Origin: an uncultured Flavobacteriales bacterium
GTDB lineage: Bacteria; Bacteroidota; Bacteroidia; Flavobacteriales_D; CAJJDF01
Length of the DNA: 49,918 nt
Direction of reading: 5' to 3'
Assembly: GCA_938009745.1 (NCBI GenBank)
Contig: CALLII010000068.1
Location: 1 to 49,918 of the forward strand
In this document: positions 9,296 through 17,094 of the stretch, piece by piece
How the letters are laid out: every line of letters starts with the position of its first letter
Numbering within the stretch: position 1 is the stretch's first letter
Program-made: the position numbers and the translations under genes
Notes under the pieces: model-generated
Seen by the model: only the letters and a program-made list of their open reading frames with translations
What the model was told of the DNA's origin: nothing
Database searches by the model: none

Positions 9296-10366
9296 TTGAG
9301 CCAACAAAGAAAACAAGAAGAACCAATCCAACCAGATATTGCGGATCCAGAATTGAATCCGGAATTATTTGAGCACCATAAGTTTATAGTAGATAAAGGA
9401 CAAGAAATCACTAGAATTGATAAATTCTTGATGAATAGATTGCCAAATATCTCTAGAACCAAATTACAAGAAGCTGCTAAAAAAGGCTATGTAAAAGCTG
9501 ATGGTGTCGTTATAAAATCTAATTACAAAGCAAAGCCTAACGAAGTAATTACCTTAAGTTATCCTTATCCGGTTCGAGAGACTGAATTAGTTGCTGAAAA
9601 CATTCCTCTTGATTTTGTTTACGAAGACGATTATTTGGCTGTTATTAATAAACCTATGGGTATGGTAGTGCATCCTGGTTATGGTAATTTTGATGGAACT
9701 TTAGCAAATGCTTTATTATATCATTTTGATAACCTGCCTAAAAGAGATGATTTTGAGGGAAGACCTGGTATCGTTCATAGACTTGATAAGAACACTACAG
9801 GACTAATGGTTGTTGCTAAAACTGAAAAAGCACTAGTAGATTTATCAAAGCAATTTTTTGATAAAACTACTGAAAGAAAATATTGGGCTTTAGTTTGGGG
9901 AGATGTTGAAGAAGAGGAGGGAAGAGTTGAAGGACATATCGGACGTTCTATTAAGAACAGGAAGTTAATGAGTGTTTTTGAAGATGGGGAATTTGGAAAA
10001 GAAGCGGTAACTAATTATAAGGTTTTAAAGAGGTATGGATACACTACTCTGGTTCAGTGTCAGTTAGAGACTGGAAGGACACACCAGATTAGAGCCCACA
10101 TGAAACACATAGGGCACACTTTATTCAATGATTTTGATTATGGAGGAGAAGTAGTTTTAAAAGGAACCACTTTCACAAAGTATAAGCAATTTGTACATAA
10201 TTGTTTTAAAATTCTTCCAAGACAAGCTTTACATGCTAAAACATTAGGATTTACTCATCCATATACTGGGGAGTTTATGCAATTTACATCTGAATTACCA
10301 GATGATATGCAACAGGTTTTAGATAAATGGGAAAGCTATGCTAAAAATTCTATTGATTTTCAATAA
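9296..10366 (+). CDS. rluD: RluA/RluD-family 23S rRNA pseudouridine synthase
   Basis: 356 residues. An N-terminal S4 RNA-binding domain (about 38-100, starting TRIDKFL) is followed by the synthase domain with the signature GRPGIVHRLDKNTTG; D164 in HRLD is the catalytic aspartate. By family it isomerises uridines in the helix 69 loop of 23S rRNA. Start choice is unusual: the frame follows the preceding gene's TAA directly (TAA GTT TTG), and the only start before the S4 domain is the TTG at 9296. The next ATG falls inside the S4 domain. Translation may be coupled to the upstream gene. RluD rather than another RluA paralogue is likely but not proved. Confidence 0.87.
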   Translation: MSQQRKQEEPIQPDIADPELNPELFEHHKFIVDKGQEITRIDKFLMNRLPNISRTKLQEAAKKGYVKADGVVIKSNYKAKPNEVITLSYPYPVRETELVAENIPLDFVYEDDYLAVINKPMGMVVHPGYGNFDGTLANALLYHFDNLPKRDDFEGRPGIVHRLDKNTTGLMVVAKTEKALVDLSKQFFDKTTERKYWALVWGDVEEEEGRVEGHIGRSIKNRKLMSVFEDGEFGKEAVTNYKVLKRYGYTTLVQCQLETGRTHQIRAHMKHIGHTLFNDFDYGGEVVLKGTTFTKYKQFVHNCFKILPRQALHAKTLGFTHPYTGEFMQFTSELPDDMQQVLDKWESYAKNSIDFQ

Positions 10367-10403
10367 AAAACGCATTTATTTTTTTATATCTCAATAATAG
10401 GTT

Positions 10404-10411
10404 TACTTTTG
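10404..10411 (+). promoter_or_regulatory. Predicted -7 promoter box of the small repeat lipoprotein gene
   Basis: TACTTTTG, a full TAnnTTTG match, 31 nt ahead of the ATG at 10442. No clear -33 element. Confidence 0.5.
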
Positions 10412-10441
10412 CCTAATTATTAACCCTATATTTTAACTATT

Positions 10442-10675
10442 ATGAAAATTAAATTTTTAACTATTATTGCTGCTATCGCATTATTCTCATGTGAAGCTGC
10501 TGGAGATGCTGCTGATGCTGTAACTGATGGAGCTAATGCTGTTGTTGACGGAGCTGCTGATATGGCTGGAGATGCTGCTGATGCTGTTGTTGATGGAGCT
10601 AATGCTGTTGTTGACGGAGCTAAAGACGGAGCAAATACTGTTGCTGACAAAGTAGAAGAAGTTGCTGGTCACTAA
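10442..10675 (+). CDS. Small Ala/Asp/Gly-repeat lipoprotein, 77 aa
   Basis: A lipoprotein signal peptide ends in ALFSC with the lipidated cysteine at C17. The mature 60 residues are built almost wholly of repeats of the type GDAADAV-DGANAVVDGA, encoded by a 57-nt direct repeat. The heptad-like spacing of Ala and Val suggests an amphipathic helix, comparable in size to Lpp/entericidin-like small lipoproteins, but I see no proven homology. The low-complexity coding sequence also gives long spurious frames on the other strand. Its own promoter box (10404-10411) and a strong terminator (10696-10730) mark a separate, possibly abundant transcript. Confidence 0.78.
   Translation: MKIKFLTIIAAIALFSCEAAGDAADAVTDGANAVVDGAADMAGDAADAVVDGANAVVDGAKDGANTVADKVEEVAGH
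10499..10621 (+). repeat. 57-nt tandem direct repeat inside the small lipoprotein gene
   Basis: Copies at 10499-10555 and 10565-10621, offset 66 nt (22 codons). They are nearly identical, the visible difference being an AAC/TGT triplet in the middle. The offset is a whole number of codons, so gain or loss of a unit would keep the frame. Confidence 0.85.
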
Positions 10676-10695
10676 TTAGCGATTTAACATTTTTT

Positions 10696-10730
10696 AAAAA
10701 AGGTACAATTTTATAATTGTACCTTTTTTT
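10696..10730 (+). terminator. Rho-independent terminator after the small lipoprotein gene
   Basis: A run of A, then a perfect 9-bp stem GGTACAATT / AATTGTACC with loop TTAT, then seven T. The A run opposite the T run lengthens the stem and could let it act in both directions. Confidence 0.85.
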
Positions 10731-10762
10731 GTACCTTCAATTTTAATTTAAAACCCACATTT

Positions 10763-11359
10763 ATGAGAGTTATACATTTCATTTCAATCGCCTTACTTTT
10801 GGTGCTTTTTTCATGCGGAGGAAAATCTCCGGAAACAGCTATAAAAGGATTTTATTCTGCTGTAAAAGCTAATGATATCGAGAAAGCTAAATCTTTCACT
10901 ACTTCTAATTCTCATACTTATCTTAATATGATGAATGCTGGTGTTGATATTAATTTAGGTGATGGTAAAATAGAAAACATTGACTGTATAGTAGAAAATA
11001 ATGAAGCAGAATGTGATTGCTTTTTCGAAGGAAATCAAAAACCAGTTCCAGTTTCTGTATTAATGGAAAATGGAGAATGGAAAGTAGACTTTCAGAATAC
11101 TGCAAAGGACATGATGGATAATGTTTTAGATAACTTTAATTTAAAAGACATTGATTTAAATAGCATAATGGAAAAATTCGGTAACGGAGCTGATATTAGT
11201 ACAGATAAAATAAATGAATTAATCAATAACATTGATGTTGATAAAGTAGTAGAGACACTTAATGGACTAGATTCAAACATGACTGAAACAGGAGGTAGTT
11301 TAGAAAAATTAATCAATCAGGTTAAAGAAGGATTAGATAAAACTCAATCGAACGAATAA
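10763..11359 (+). CDS. DUF4878-like lipoprotein
   Basis: 198 residues. The signal peptide ends in LVLFSC with C18 as the lipidated residue. Residues about 22-110 have the pattern of DUF4878/NTF2-like lipoproteins (SPETAIKGFYSAVKANDIEKAKSF at the start, ENGEWKVDF at the end). The C-terminal half is a predicted helix with Asp/Asn-Ile repeats. Function unknown; such domains are usually periplasmic or outer-membrane stress-associated proteins. The glycosyltransferase ATG follows the stop after one base, so the gene may be the first of a four-gene run to 14471. Confidence 0.75.
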   Translation: MRVIHFISIALLLVLFSCGGKSPETAIKGFYSAVKANDIEKAKSFTTSNSHTYLNMMNAGVDINLGDGKIENIDCIVENNEAECDCFFEGNQKPVPVSVLMENGEWKVDFQNTAKDMMDNVLDNFNLKDIDLNSIMEKFGNGADISTDKINELINNIDVDKVVETLNGLDSNMTETGGSLEKLINQVKEGLDKTQSNE

Positions 11360-11360
11360 T

Positions 11361-12317
11361 ATGTCTGAAAACACAACAGTTGACATTTCAATAGTAATTC
11401 CTCTTTATAACGAAGAAGAATCATTGCCAGAACTAATATCTTGGATAGATAGAGTTTGTTCTAGCGCTAGCTTTAGCTATGAAGCACTCTTAATAGATGA
11501 TGGAAGTAAAGATAAATCTTGGCAAATTGTTGAAGATTTAAAATTAAAATACCCTTCTGTAAGAGGTATTAAGTTCAGAAGAAATTACGGTAAATCGGCA
11601 GCTTTAAATACTGGTTTTGCAGCTACCAAAGGAAACGTAGTTATTACTATGGACGCAGATTTACAAGATAGTCCTGATGAAATTCCTGAGCTTTACAGAA
11701 TGATTACCGAAGAAGACTATGACATAGTTTCTGGTTGGAAAAAAGAACGTCACGATCCTTTATCTAAAACAATTCCTACAAAATTATACAATGGAGTAAC
11801 ACGAATTTTTAGCGGAATAAAATTACACGACATGAATTGTGGGCTTAAGGCCTACAAAGGAGATGTAGTAAGATCAATTGAGATTTTTGGTGAAATGCAC
11901 AGATACATTCCTGTAATTGCTAAAGGAGCTGGATTTGATAAAATAGGAGAAAAAGTTGTACAACACCAAGAGCGTAAGTATGGAGTGTCCAAATTTGGAC
12001 TTAACCGTTTTGTAAATGGTTTTCTTGATTTATTTACGATTACTTTCATTACTCGTTTTGGAAAAAAACCAATGCACTTTTTCGGATTAATTGGAACATT
12101 ATTTTTTATTCTAGGATTCGGATTAACATTTTGGTTAGGAATAGACAAACTATTTATCAATCAAGGAGCTACATTATTAGCTGATAACACTTGGTTCCAT
12201 ATTGCATTATTTGCTATGATAATTGGAACACAACTATTTTTGGCAGGATTTATAGCCGAATTAATTGGACGTAATTCTCCAATAAGAAATAATTACGCGA
12301 TAGAAAAAGAAATCTAA
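11361..12317 (+). CDS. Family 2 glycosyltransferase with two C-terminal membrane helices (DPM1/GtrB type)
   Basis: 318 residues. The GT-A core begins ISIVIPLYNEEESL; the metal-binding DxD is D98-A-D100 in MDADLQDSPDEIP; and HQERKYGVSKF near 202-212 is the usual basic motif of polyprenyl-phosphate glycosyltransferases. Two hydrophobic helices (about 238-260 and 281-305) anchor the C terminus. By family it moves a hexose from a nucleotide sugar to undecaprenyl phosphate, giving a lipid-linked sugar donor for envelope glycans. The sugar is not readable. It sits in a run with a second glycosyltransferase and a GHMP kinase. Confidence 0.88.
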   Translation: MSENTTVDISIVIPLYNEEESLPELISWIDRVCSSASFSYEALLIDDGSKDKSWQIVEDLKLKYPSVRGIKFRRNYGKSAALNTGFAATKGNVVITMDADLQDSPDEIPELYRMITEEDYDIVSGWKKERHDPLSKTIPTKLYNGVTRIFSGIKLHDMNCGLKAYKGDVVRSIEIFGEMHRYIPVIAKGAGFDKIGEKVVQHQERKYGVSKFGLNRFVNGFLDLFTITFITRFGKKPMHFFGLIGTLFFILGFGLTFWLGIDKLFINQGATLLADNTWFHIALFAMIIGTQLFLAGFIAELIGRNSPIRNNYAIEKEI

Positions 12318-12319
12318 AA

Positions 12320-13462
12320 ATGGCTAAGAAAGTAGTGCTAGTTGGAACGGCTCACCCTTTTAGAGGCGGATTAGCTTCTTATAACGAGCGACTTATCAAA
12401 GAATTTAAAGATTTAGGTGATGATGCATCTATAGAAACCTTCACTCTTCAGTACCCAAATTTCCTTTTCCCTGGGAAAACCCAATACTCTGATTCTCCAA
12501 AACCAGAAGGAATCGAAATTAATGAAACCGTTAGCTCTGTTAACCCTTTCAATTGGATAAAAATTGGAAGAAAAATCAAGAAACAAAAGCCAGATTATTT
12601 AATTTTTAAATTTTGGTTACCTTTTATGGGACCTTGCTTTGGAACCATAGCTCGTATTGCTAAAAAGAATAAACACACGAAAGTAATTTCTATAATCGAT
12701 AACATTATCCCTCACGAAAAAAGGATTGGTGATAAAGTATTGAGTAATTATTTTGTAAAGCCTATTGATGGCTTTGTAGCCATGTCTCAAAGTGTTTTGG
12801 ATGACTTAAATACTTTCGATTCCAATAAACCAAAACTCTATAATCCTCATCCATTATTCGATAATTTCGGAGAATTATTATCTAGAGAGCAAGCACTCAA
12901 AGAATTGAATTTAAGTCCAGATAATAGATATATCTTATTTTTTGGGTTTGTAAGAGACTATAAAGGACTAGACTTATTGTTAGATGCGTATGCAGATTCT
13001 CGATTCAAAGGAATGAATGTGAAATTAATTGTTGCAGGAGAATACTATAACAATGAAGAGCAATACACAGAACAGATTAAAAAATTAAAGTTAGAGAACG
13101 AAGTTATTTTGAGAAATGATTTTATTCCTAACGAAGAAGTGAAAAACTATTTTCGAGTTGCCGATATTATAGCACAACCCTACAAAAATGCGACACAAAG
13201 TGGAGTAACCCAAATTGGTTATCATTTTGAGAAACCTATGCTAGTTACAAACGTAGGAGGATTAGCAGAGCTTATTCCACACAATAAAGTTGGGTATGTT
13301 GTTGAGCCAAATAGTCAAGCTATTGCAGATGCTTTAGTTTCTTTCTTTAAGGACAACAAAAAGGAAGAGTTTGAGCAAAATGTGAAATTAGAAAAAGAAA
13401 AGTTTAGTTGGAAAAAAATGGTTGATACCATTAATACATTAGCAGATGATATACAGAAGTAG
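12320..13462 (+). CDS. Family 1/4-type (GT-B) glycosyltransferase
   Basis: 380 residues with two Rossmann-like halves. The N-terminal half opens KKVVLVGTAHPFRGGLASYNERL, with the glycine-rich acceptor loop. The C-terminal half carries ILFFGFVRDYKGLDLLLDAY and the sugar-nucleotide region QPYKNATQSGVTQIGYHFEKP, ending in TNVGGLAELI. No membrane helix, so it probably works at the inner face of the membrane. Its ATG lies 3 nt after the previous stop, and its last 17 bases overlap the GHMP kinase gene, pointing to coupled translation and a shared pathway. Donor and acceptor are unknown. Confidence 0.88.
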   Translation: MAKKVVLVGTAHPFRGGLASYNERLIKEFKDLGDDASIETFTLQYPNFLFPGKTQYSDSPKPEGIEINETVSSVNPFNWIKIGRKIKKQKPDYLIFKFWLPFMGPCFGTIARIAKKNKHTKVISIIDNIIPHEKRIGDKVLSNYFVKPIDGFVAMSQSVLDDLNTFDSNKPKLYNPHPLFDNFGELLSREQALKELNLSPDNRYILFFGFVRDYKGLDLLLDAYADSRFKGMNVKLIVAGEYYNNEEQYTEQIKKLKLENEVILRNDFIPNEEVKNYFRVADIIAQPYKNATQSGVTQIGYHFEKPMLVTNVGGLAELIPHNKVGYVVEPNSQAIADALVSFFKDNKKEEFEQNVKLEKEKFSWKKMVDTINTLADDIQK

Positions 13463-14471
13463 AGCCCCGTTTAGAATTGGATTAGCAGGAGGAGGAACAG
13501 ACGTAAGTCCCTATTCGGATGAATATGGAGGAGCAATCCTAAATGCTACAATTAGTCTGTATGCCTACACAACTATTATTCCTCGAACGGATGGAAAAAT
13601 AATTATTAGAGCAGTAGATAGAGGAGAAGAATTAATTTTTGATTCTGCAGATGAATTACCAGTTACTGGGACTTTAGATTTACAAGTAGGAGTTTACAAC
13701 AGAATAGTAAAGGAATTTGGTAAAAAAGGATTGTCTTTCGAGATGATTACTTCTATGGATGTTTCTTCTGGTTCGGGATTAGGAACTTCTTCTACATTGG
13801 TTACTTCTATTTTGGGAGCATTTGTGGAGTGGTTCAAGTTACCACTTGGAGAGTATGACATTGCTCAATTAGCTTACGATATTGAGCGTGTAGATTTAGC
13901 TATGGCAGGAGGGAAGCAAGATCAATATGCAGCTACTTTTGGAGGAGTTAACTTTATGGAGTTTTACGAAGGAAATAAAGTAATAGTAAACCCATTAAGG
14001 ATAAAAGCTGAATTACTTAACGAATTACAATTCAACTTAATTCTTTATTATACTGATACGAGCAGAGAATCTGCAAAAATCATTGAAACTCAAGCAGGAA
14101 ATGCTAAAGCCAAAAAGGACAAACCAGTTCAGGCAATGCATGCTGTAAAAGAACAAGCCTTTCTAATGAAAGAGGCTTTGTTGAAAGACGAACTTCACAA
14201 AATTGGGGAAATTCTATCAATCAGTTGGGAGAACAAAAAGAAAATGGCAGTAGGAATTACTAACGAATTAATAGATGATATTTATTCTACAGCAATTGAA
14301 GCTGGAGCTACAGGAGGAAAAATCTCTGGAGCAGGAGGAGGAGGTTTCATGATTTTCTATGCCGAAGAAGCAAATAGGTATAAGGTAATTAAAGCCTTAG
14401 GAAAATTTGGCGGTCAAGCCAAACGCTATGAGTTTAGTAAAGAAGGATTGACTACTTGGACTGTTGGTTAA
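13446..14471 (+). CDS. GHMP kinase, D-glycero-D-manno-heptose-7-phosphate kinase type
   Basis: 341 residues. The GHMP hallmarks are all present: RAPFRIGLAGGGTDV (residues 6-20), the phosphate-binding loop VSSGSGLGTSS (106-116) and the C-terminal glycine-rich motif GGKISGAGGGGF near 291-302. The AGGGTD N terminus is characteristic of HddA-like sugar kinases that phosphorylate heptose-7-phosphate at C1 on the way to GDP-heptose; fucokinase-type activity is an alternative. The matching isomerase and nucleotidyltransferase genes are not next to it. Start ATG 13446 lies inside the end of the glycosyltransferase gene (17-bp overlap, different frame). Confidence 0.82.
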   Translation: MIYRSRAPFRIGLAGGGTDVSPYSDEYGGAILNATISLYAYTTIIPRTDGKIIIRAVDRGEELIFDSADELPVTGTLDLQVGVYNRIVKEFGKKGLSFEMITSMDVSSGSGLGTSSTLVTSILGAFVEWFKLPLGEYDIAQLAYDIERVDLAMAGGKQDQYAATFGGVNFMEFYEGNKVIVNPLRIKAELLNELQFNLILYYTDTSRESAKIIETQAGNAKAKKDKPVQAMHAVKEQAFLMKEALLKDELHKIGEILSISWENKKKMAVGITNELIDDIYSTAIEAGATGGKISGAGGGGFMIFYAEEANRYKVIKALGKFGGQAKRYEFSKEGLTTWTVG

Positions 14472-14577
14472 TTGATAATTTTCAAGTATAAAAGAGAAAA
14501 TGCTGAGATAAATTTTAAATATAAGATTTTAATCCAGAAGGATAGAATATTGGCTTAGATACCTAGAAATAAGTTTA

Positions 14578-14928
14578 ATGGCTATTATAAATATGAAGAA
14601 AGTACTTTACATATTTTTCATCTTTACGATTTTAATATTTTTATTTAAAATTCCCCTTTTGAATTTTATTTTAAATATAAATCCTTTAGTGGTTGAATAT
14701 AGAGATTTGACACCTAAAGAATTCAATTTAATTAAAAAATCAAAAGAAATAATAAATATTTTAAATTTAATAGTATTGATATATTCTATTATTATTTTAA
14801 GTATTTCCCTGTTTAAATATCATAGAAATAGATTCTCTTCAAAATTAAATAATGTAGTTTTAATTATCTCAATATTTTATATTTTGTTTTATACCATTGC
14901 CTATAGTTTTAAAATTGGTTTATGGTAG
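14578..14928 (+). CDS. Hypothetical small membrane protein, 116 aa
   Basis: Three hydrophobic segments (near residues 8-33, 59-80 and 91-112) with a short charged stretch VVEYRDLTPKEF between the first two. No family recognised. Base composition is more AT-rich than its neighbours, with many ATT/TTT/AAA codons. Two starts are possible, ATG 14578 and ATG 14593; the latter gives a cleaner signal-like N terminus (MKKVLYIFF). No promoter box or strong ribosome site was found, so expression is uncertain. It fills the gap between the sugar operon and the dnaK control region. Confidence 0.5.
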   Translation: MAIINMKKVLYIFFIFTILIFLFKIPLLNFILNINPLVVEYRDLTPKEFNLIKKSKEIINILNLIVLIYSIIILSISLFKYHRNRFSSKLNNVVLIISIFYILFYTIAYSFKIGLW

Positions 14929-15012
14929 AATTTTCTTACTCAAGACATACAAAATATTTTTATTATAAGAAACAGTAAAAATTCATTATCAACTAATAAT
15001 TTTCTGCCAATC

Positions 15013-15086
15013 TGTCCTCTTGACACCCTTATTTCTATAACCATGTCATAAAACTGACACCTTTGTCCCAATGGCACAAAGATTGA
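15013..15086 (+). promoter_or_regulatory. Control region of dnaK: two TGACACC sites and an RpoN-like promoter
   Basis: Direct repeats TGACACC occur at 15021-15027 and 15055-15061, 34 nt apart (about three helical turns). Each is preceded by TGTC (15013 and 15044), giving imperfect dyads. Then TGGCAC at 15072-15077 and TTG at 15083-15085 have the exact spacing of the sigma-54 consensus TGGCACnnnnnTTGC; the last base of the -12 GC is A. The predicted transcript start near 15098 leaves a leader of about 35 nt. A weaker vegetative alternative exists (TTTG 15062-15065 with a poor -7 box near 15088). Assignment to RpoN is inference. Confidence 0.55.
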
Positions 15087-15132
15087 ATAGTTGTTTTCGT
15101 AATTATTTAATAAAAAAACAATACACAATACT

Positions 15133-17034
15133 ATGAGCAAAATAATAGGAATAGATTTAGGGACAACTAACTCATGCGTTTCAGTAATGGAAGGAAACGA
15201 GCCGGTAGTGATTCCTAATAGCGAAGGAAAAAGAACTACACCATCTGTAGTAGCTTTTGTTGAAGGAGGAGAAAGAAAAGTAGGAGATCCTGCTAAGAGA
15301 CAAGCAATTACTAACCCAACAAAAACTATTTATTCTATAAAGAGATTTATGGGTAATAAGTTTGATGAGTGTAAAAAGGAAATTGACAGAGTACCTTACG
15401 AAGTGGTAAAAGGTGATAACAATACGCCAAGAGTAAAAATTGACGATAGGTTATATACTCCGCAAGAAATTTCGGCAATGGTGCTTCAAAAAATGAAGAA
15501 AACTGCTGAAGATTATTTAGGAACAACAGTTTCTGAAGCAGTAGTAACTGTACCAGCATACTTTAATGATTCGCAAAGACAAGCAACTAAAGAAGCTGGA
15601 GAAATTGCTGGATTAACAATCAAAAGAATTATCAATGAGCCAACTGCAGCAGCATTAGCTTATGGATTAGATAAAAAGAACACAGACCAAAAAGTTGTAG
15701 TATTTGATTTTGGTGGAGGAACTCATGATGTTTCTATCCTTGAATTAGGAGACGGAGTATTCGAAGTACTTTCTACAGATGGAGATACTCACTTAGGAGG
15801 AGATGACGTAGATCAAAAAATCATTGATTGGTTGGCAGACGAATTCAAAAGTGACGAAGGAATCGACTTAAGAGAAGATCCAATGGCATTACAAAGATTA
15901 AAAGAAGCAGCTGAAAAAGCGAAGATTGAATTATCTAGTACAGCATCTTCTGAAATTAACTTGCCATACATTATGCCGGTAAACGGAATTCCAAAACACT
16001 TGGTAAGAAGTTTAACAAGAGCGCAATTTGAGCAATTGATTGATGACTTGGTAAAAAGAACAATTGAGCCATGTAGAACTGCAATGAAAGCTGCAGGATT
16101 ATCTAACAGTGATATTGATGAGGTTATTTTGGTAGGAGGTTCTACAAGAATCCCTGCAGTACAAGAAGCTGTTCAAAAATACTTTGGAAAAGAACCATCA
16201 AAAGGAGTAAACCCTGATGAAGTTGTAGCTTTAGGAGCAGCAATTCAAGGAGGTGTATTAACAGGAGAGGTAAAAGATGTACTGTTATTAGATGTAACAC
16301 CATTATCTCTTGGTATCGAAACAATGGGAGGTGTAATGACAAAGCTAATTGAAGCTAACACGACTATTCCAACAAAAAAATCTCAGGTTTTCTCAACAGC
16401 AGCAGATAACCAGCCGGCAGTAGATATCCATGTATTACAAGGAGAAAGACCAATGGCACCAGATAACAGAACTCTAGGAAGATTTCAGTTAACTGATATT
16501 CCACCAGCAAGAAGAGGAGAACCACAAATTGAGGTAATCTTTGATATTGATGCAAACGGAATTATCAATGTATCGGCAAAAGATAATGCTACTGGAAAAG
16601 AGCAAAACATCAGAATCGAAGCATCTTCTGGATTAAGTGAAGCAGATATCGAAAAAATGAAGCAAGAAGCTGAAGCTAACGCAGATGCAGATAAAGCTAA
16701 AATGGAAGAAGCGGAAACGATTAACCAAGCAGATAGCTTAATTTTCCAAACAGAAAAGCAATTAGCTGAATATGGAGATAAAATTCCAGCAGACAAAAAA
16801 GCACCAATCGAAGAAGCTTTAGCAGAGTTAAAAACTGCTCATGAATCTAAAGATTTAGATGCAATGAAAGCAGGAATCGAAAAAGTGACTACAAACTTCC
16901 AAGCAGCTAGTGAGGAAATGTACAAAGCACAAGATGAAGCTGGAGCTCAACCAGAAGGTGGAGCAGAAGGAAGTTCTGAAGGTGATGAAGAAGTAACAGA
17001 TGTTGACTTTGAAGAAGTAACTGAAGAGAAATAA
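15133..17034 (+). CDS. dnaK: Chaperone DnaK (Hsp70)
   Basis: 633 residues, full length for a bacterial Hsp70. The ATPase domain begins [18 protein letters not shown] and contains the second phosphate loop [13 protein letters not shown] and [14 protein letters not shown]. The linker [18 protein letters not shown] leads into the substrate-binding beta domain and helical lid. The acidic C terminus ends [11 protein letters not shown], the EEV-type tail that helps client and co-chaperone binding. It works in the cytosol with DnaJ and GrpE, neither of which is adjacent. Monocistronic: its own control region lies at 15013-15086 and a strong hairpin terminator follows the stop. Confidence 0.98.
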   Translation: MSKIIGIDLGTTNSCVSVMEGNEPVVIPNSEGKRTTPSVVAFVEGGERKVGDPAKRQAITNPTKTIYSIKRFMGNKFDECKKEIDRVPYEVVKGDNNTPRVKIDDRLYTPQEISAMVLQKMKKTAEDYLGTTVSEAVVTVPAYFNDSQRQATKEAGEIAGLTIKRIINEPTAAALAYGLDKKNTDQKVVVFDFGGGTHDVSILELGDGVFEVLSTDGDTHLGGDDVDQKIIDWLADEFKSDEGIDLREDPMALQRLKEAAEKAKIELSSTASSEINLPYIMPVNGIPKHLVRSLTRAQFEQLIDDLVKRTIEPCRTAMKAAGLSNSDIDEVILVGGSTRIPAVQEAVQKYFGKEPSKGVNPDEVVALGAAIQGGVLTGEVKDVLLLDVTPLSLGIETMGGVMTKLIEANTTIPTKKSQVFSTAADNQPAVDIHVLQGERPMAPDNRTLGRFQLTDIPPARRGEPQIEVIFDIDANGIINVSAKDNATGKEQNIRIEASSGLSEADIEKMKQEAEANADADKAKMEEAETINQADSLIFQTEKQLAEYGDKIPADKKAPIEEALAELKTAHESKDLDAMKAGIEKVTTNFQAASEEMYKAQDEAGAQPEGGAEGSSEGDEEVTDVDFEEVTEEK

Positions 17035-17053
17035 GTTTAATTAACTACAAAGC

Positions 17054-17090
17054 AAAAGCCCCATTCGAATTTCGAATGGGGCTTTTTTTT
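17054..17090. terminator. Bidirectional terminator between dnaK and the convergent lipoprotein gene
   Basis: A perfect 13-bp stem AGCCCCATTCGAA / TTCGAATGGGGCT (17057-17083) is followed on the plus strand by eight T and flanked on the other side by an A run, so it can stop both dnaK (ending 17034) and the minus-strand gene ending at 17095. Confidence 0.92.
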
Positions 17091-17094
17091 GTTT

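Noticed and set aside
10426-10672. Open frames on the minus strand opposite the small repeat lipoprotein (Ser/Thr/Ala/Ile-rich proteins)
   Set aside because: They mirror the GCT/GAT codon repeats of the plus-strand gene; the sense gene has a lipobox, a promoter box and a terminator, and the antisense products are pure low complexity.
14940-15140. Minus-strand frame of 66 codons ahead of dnaK
   Set aside because: It overlaps the dnaK control region, has no recognisable family or start signal, and the region is better explained as a promoter with repeats.
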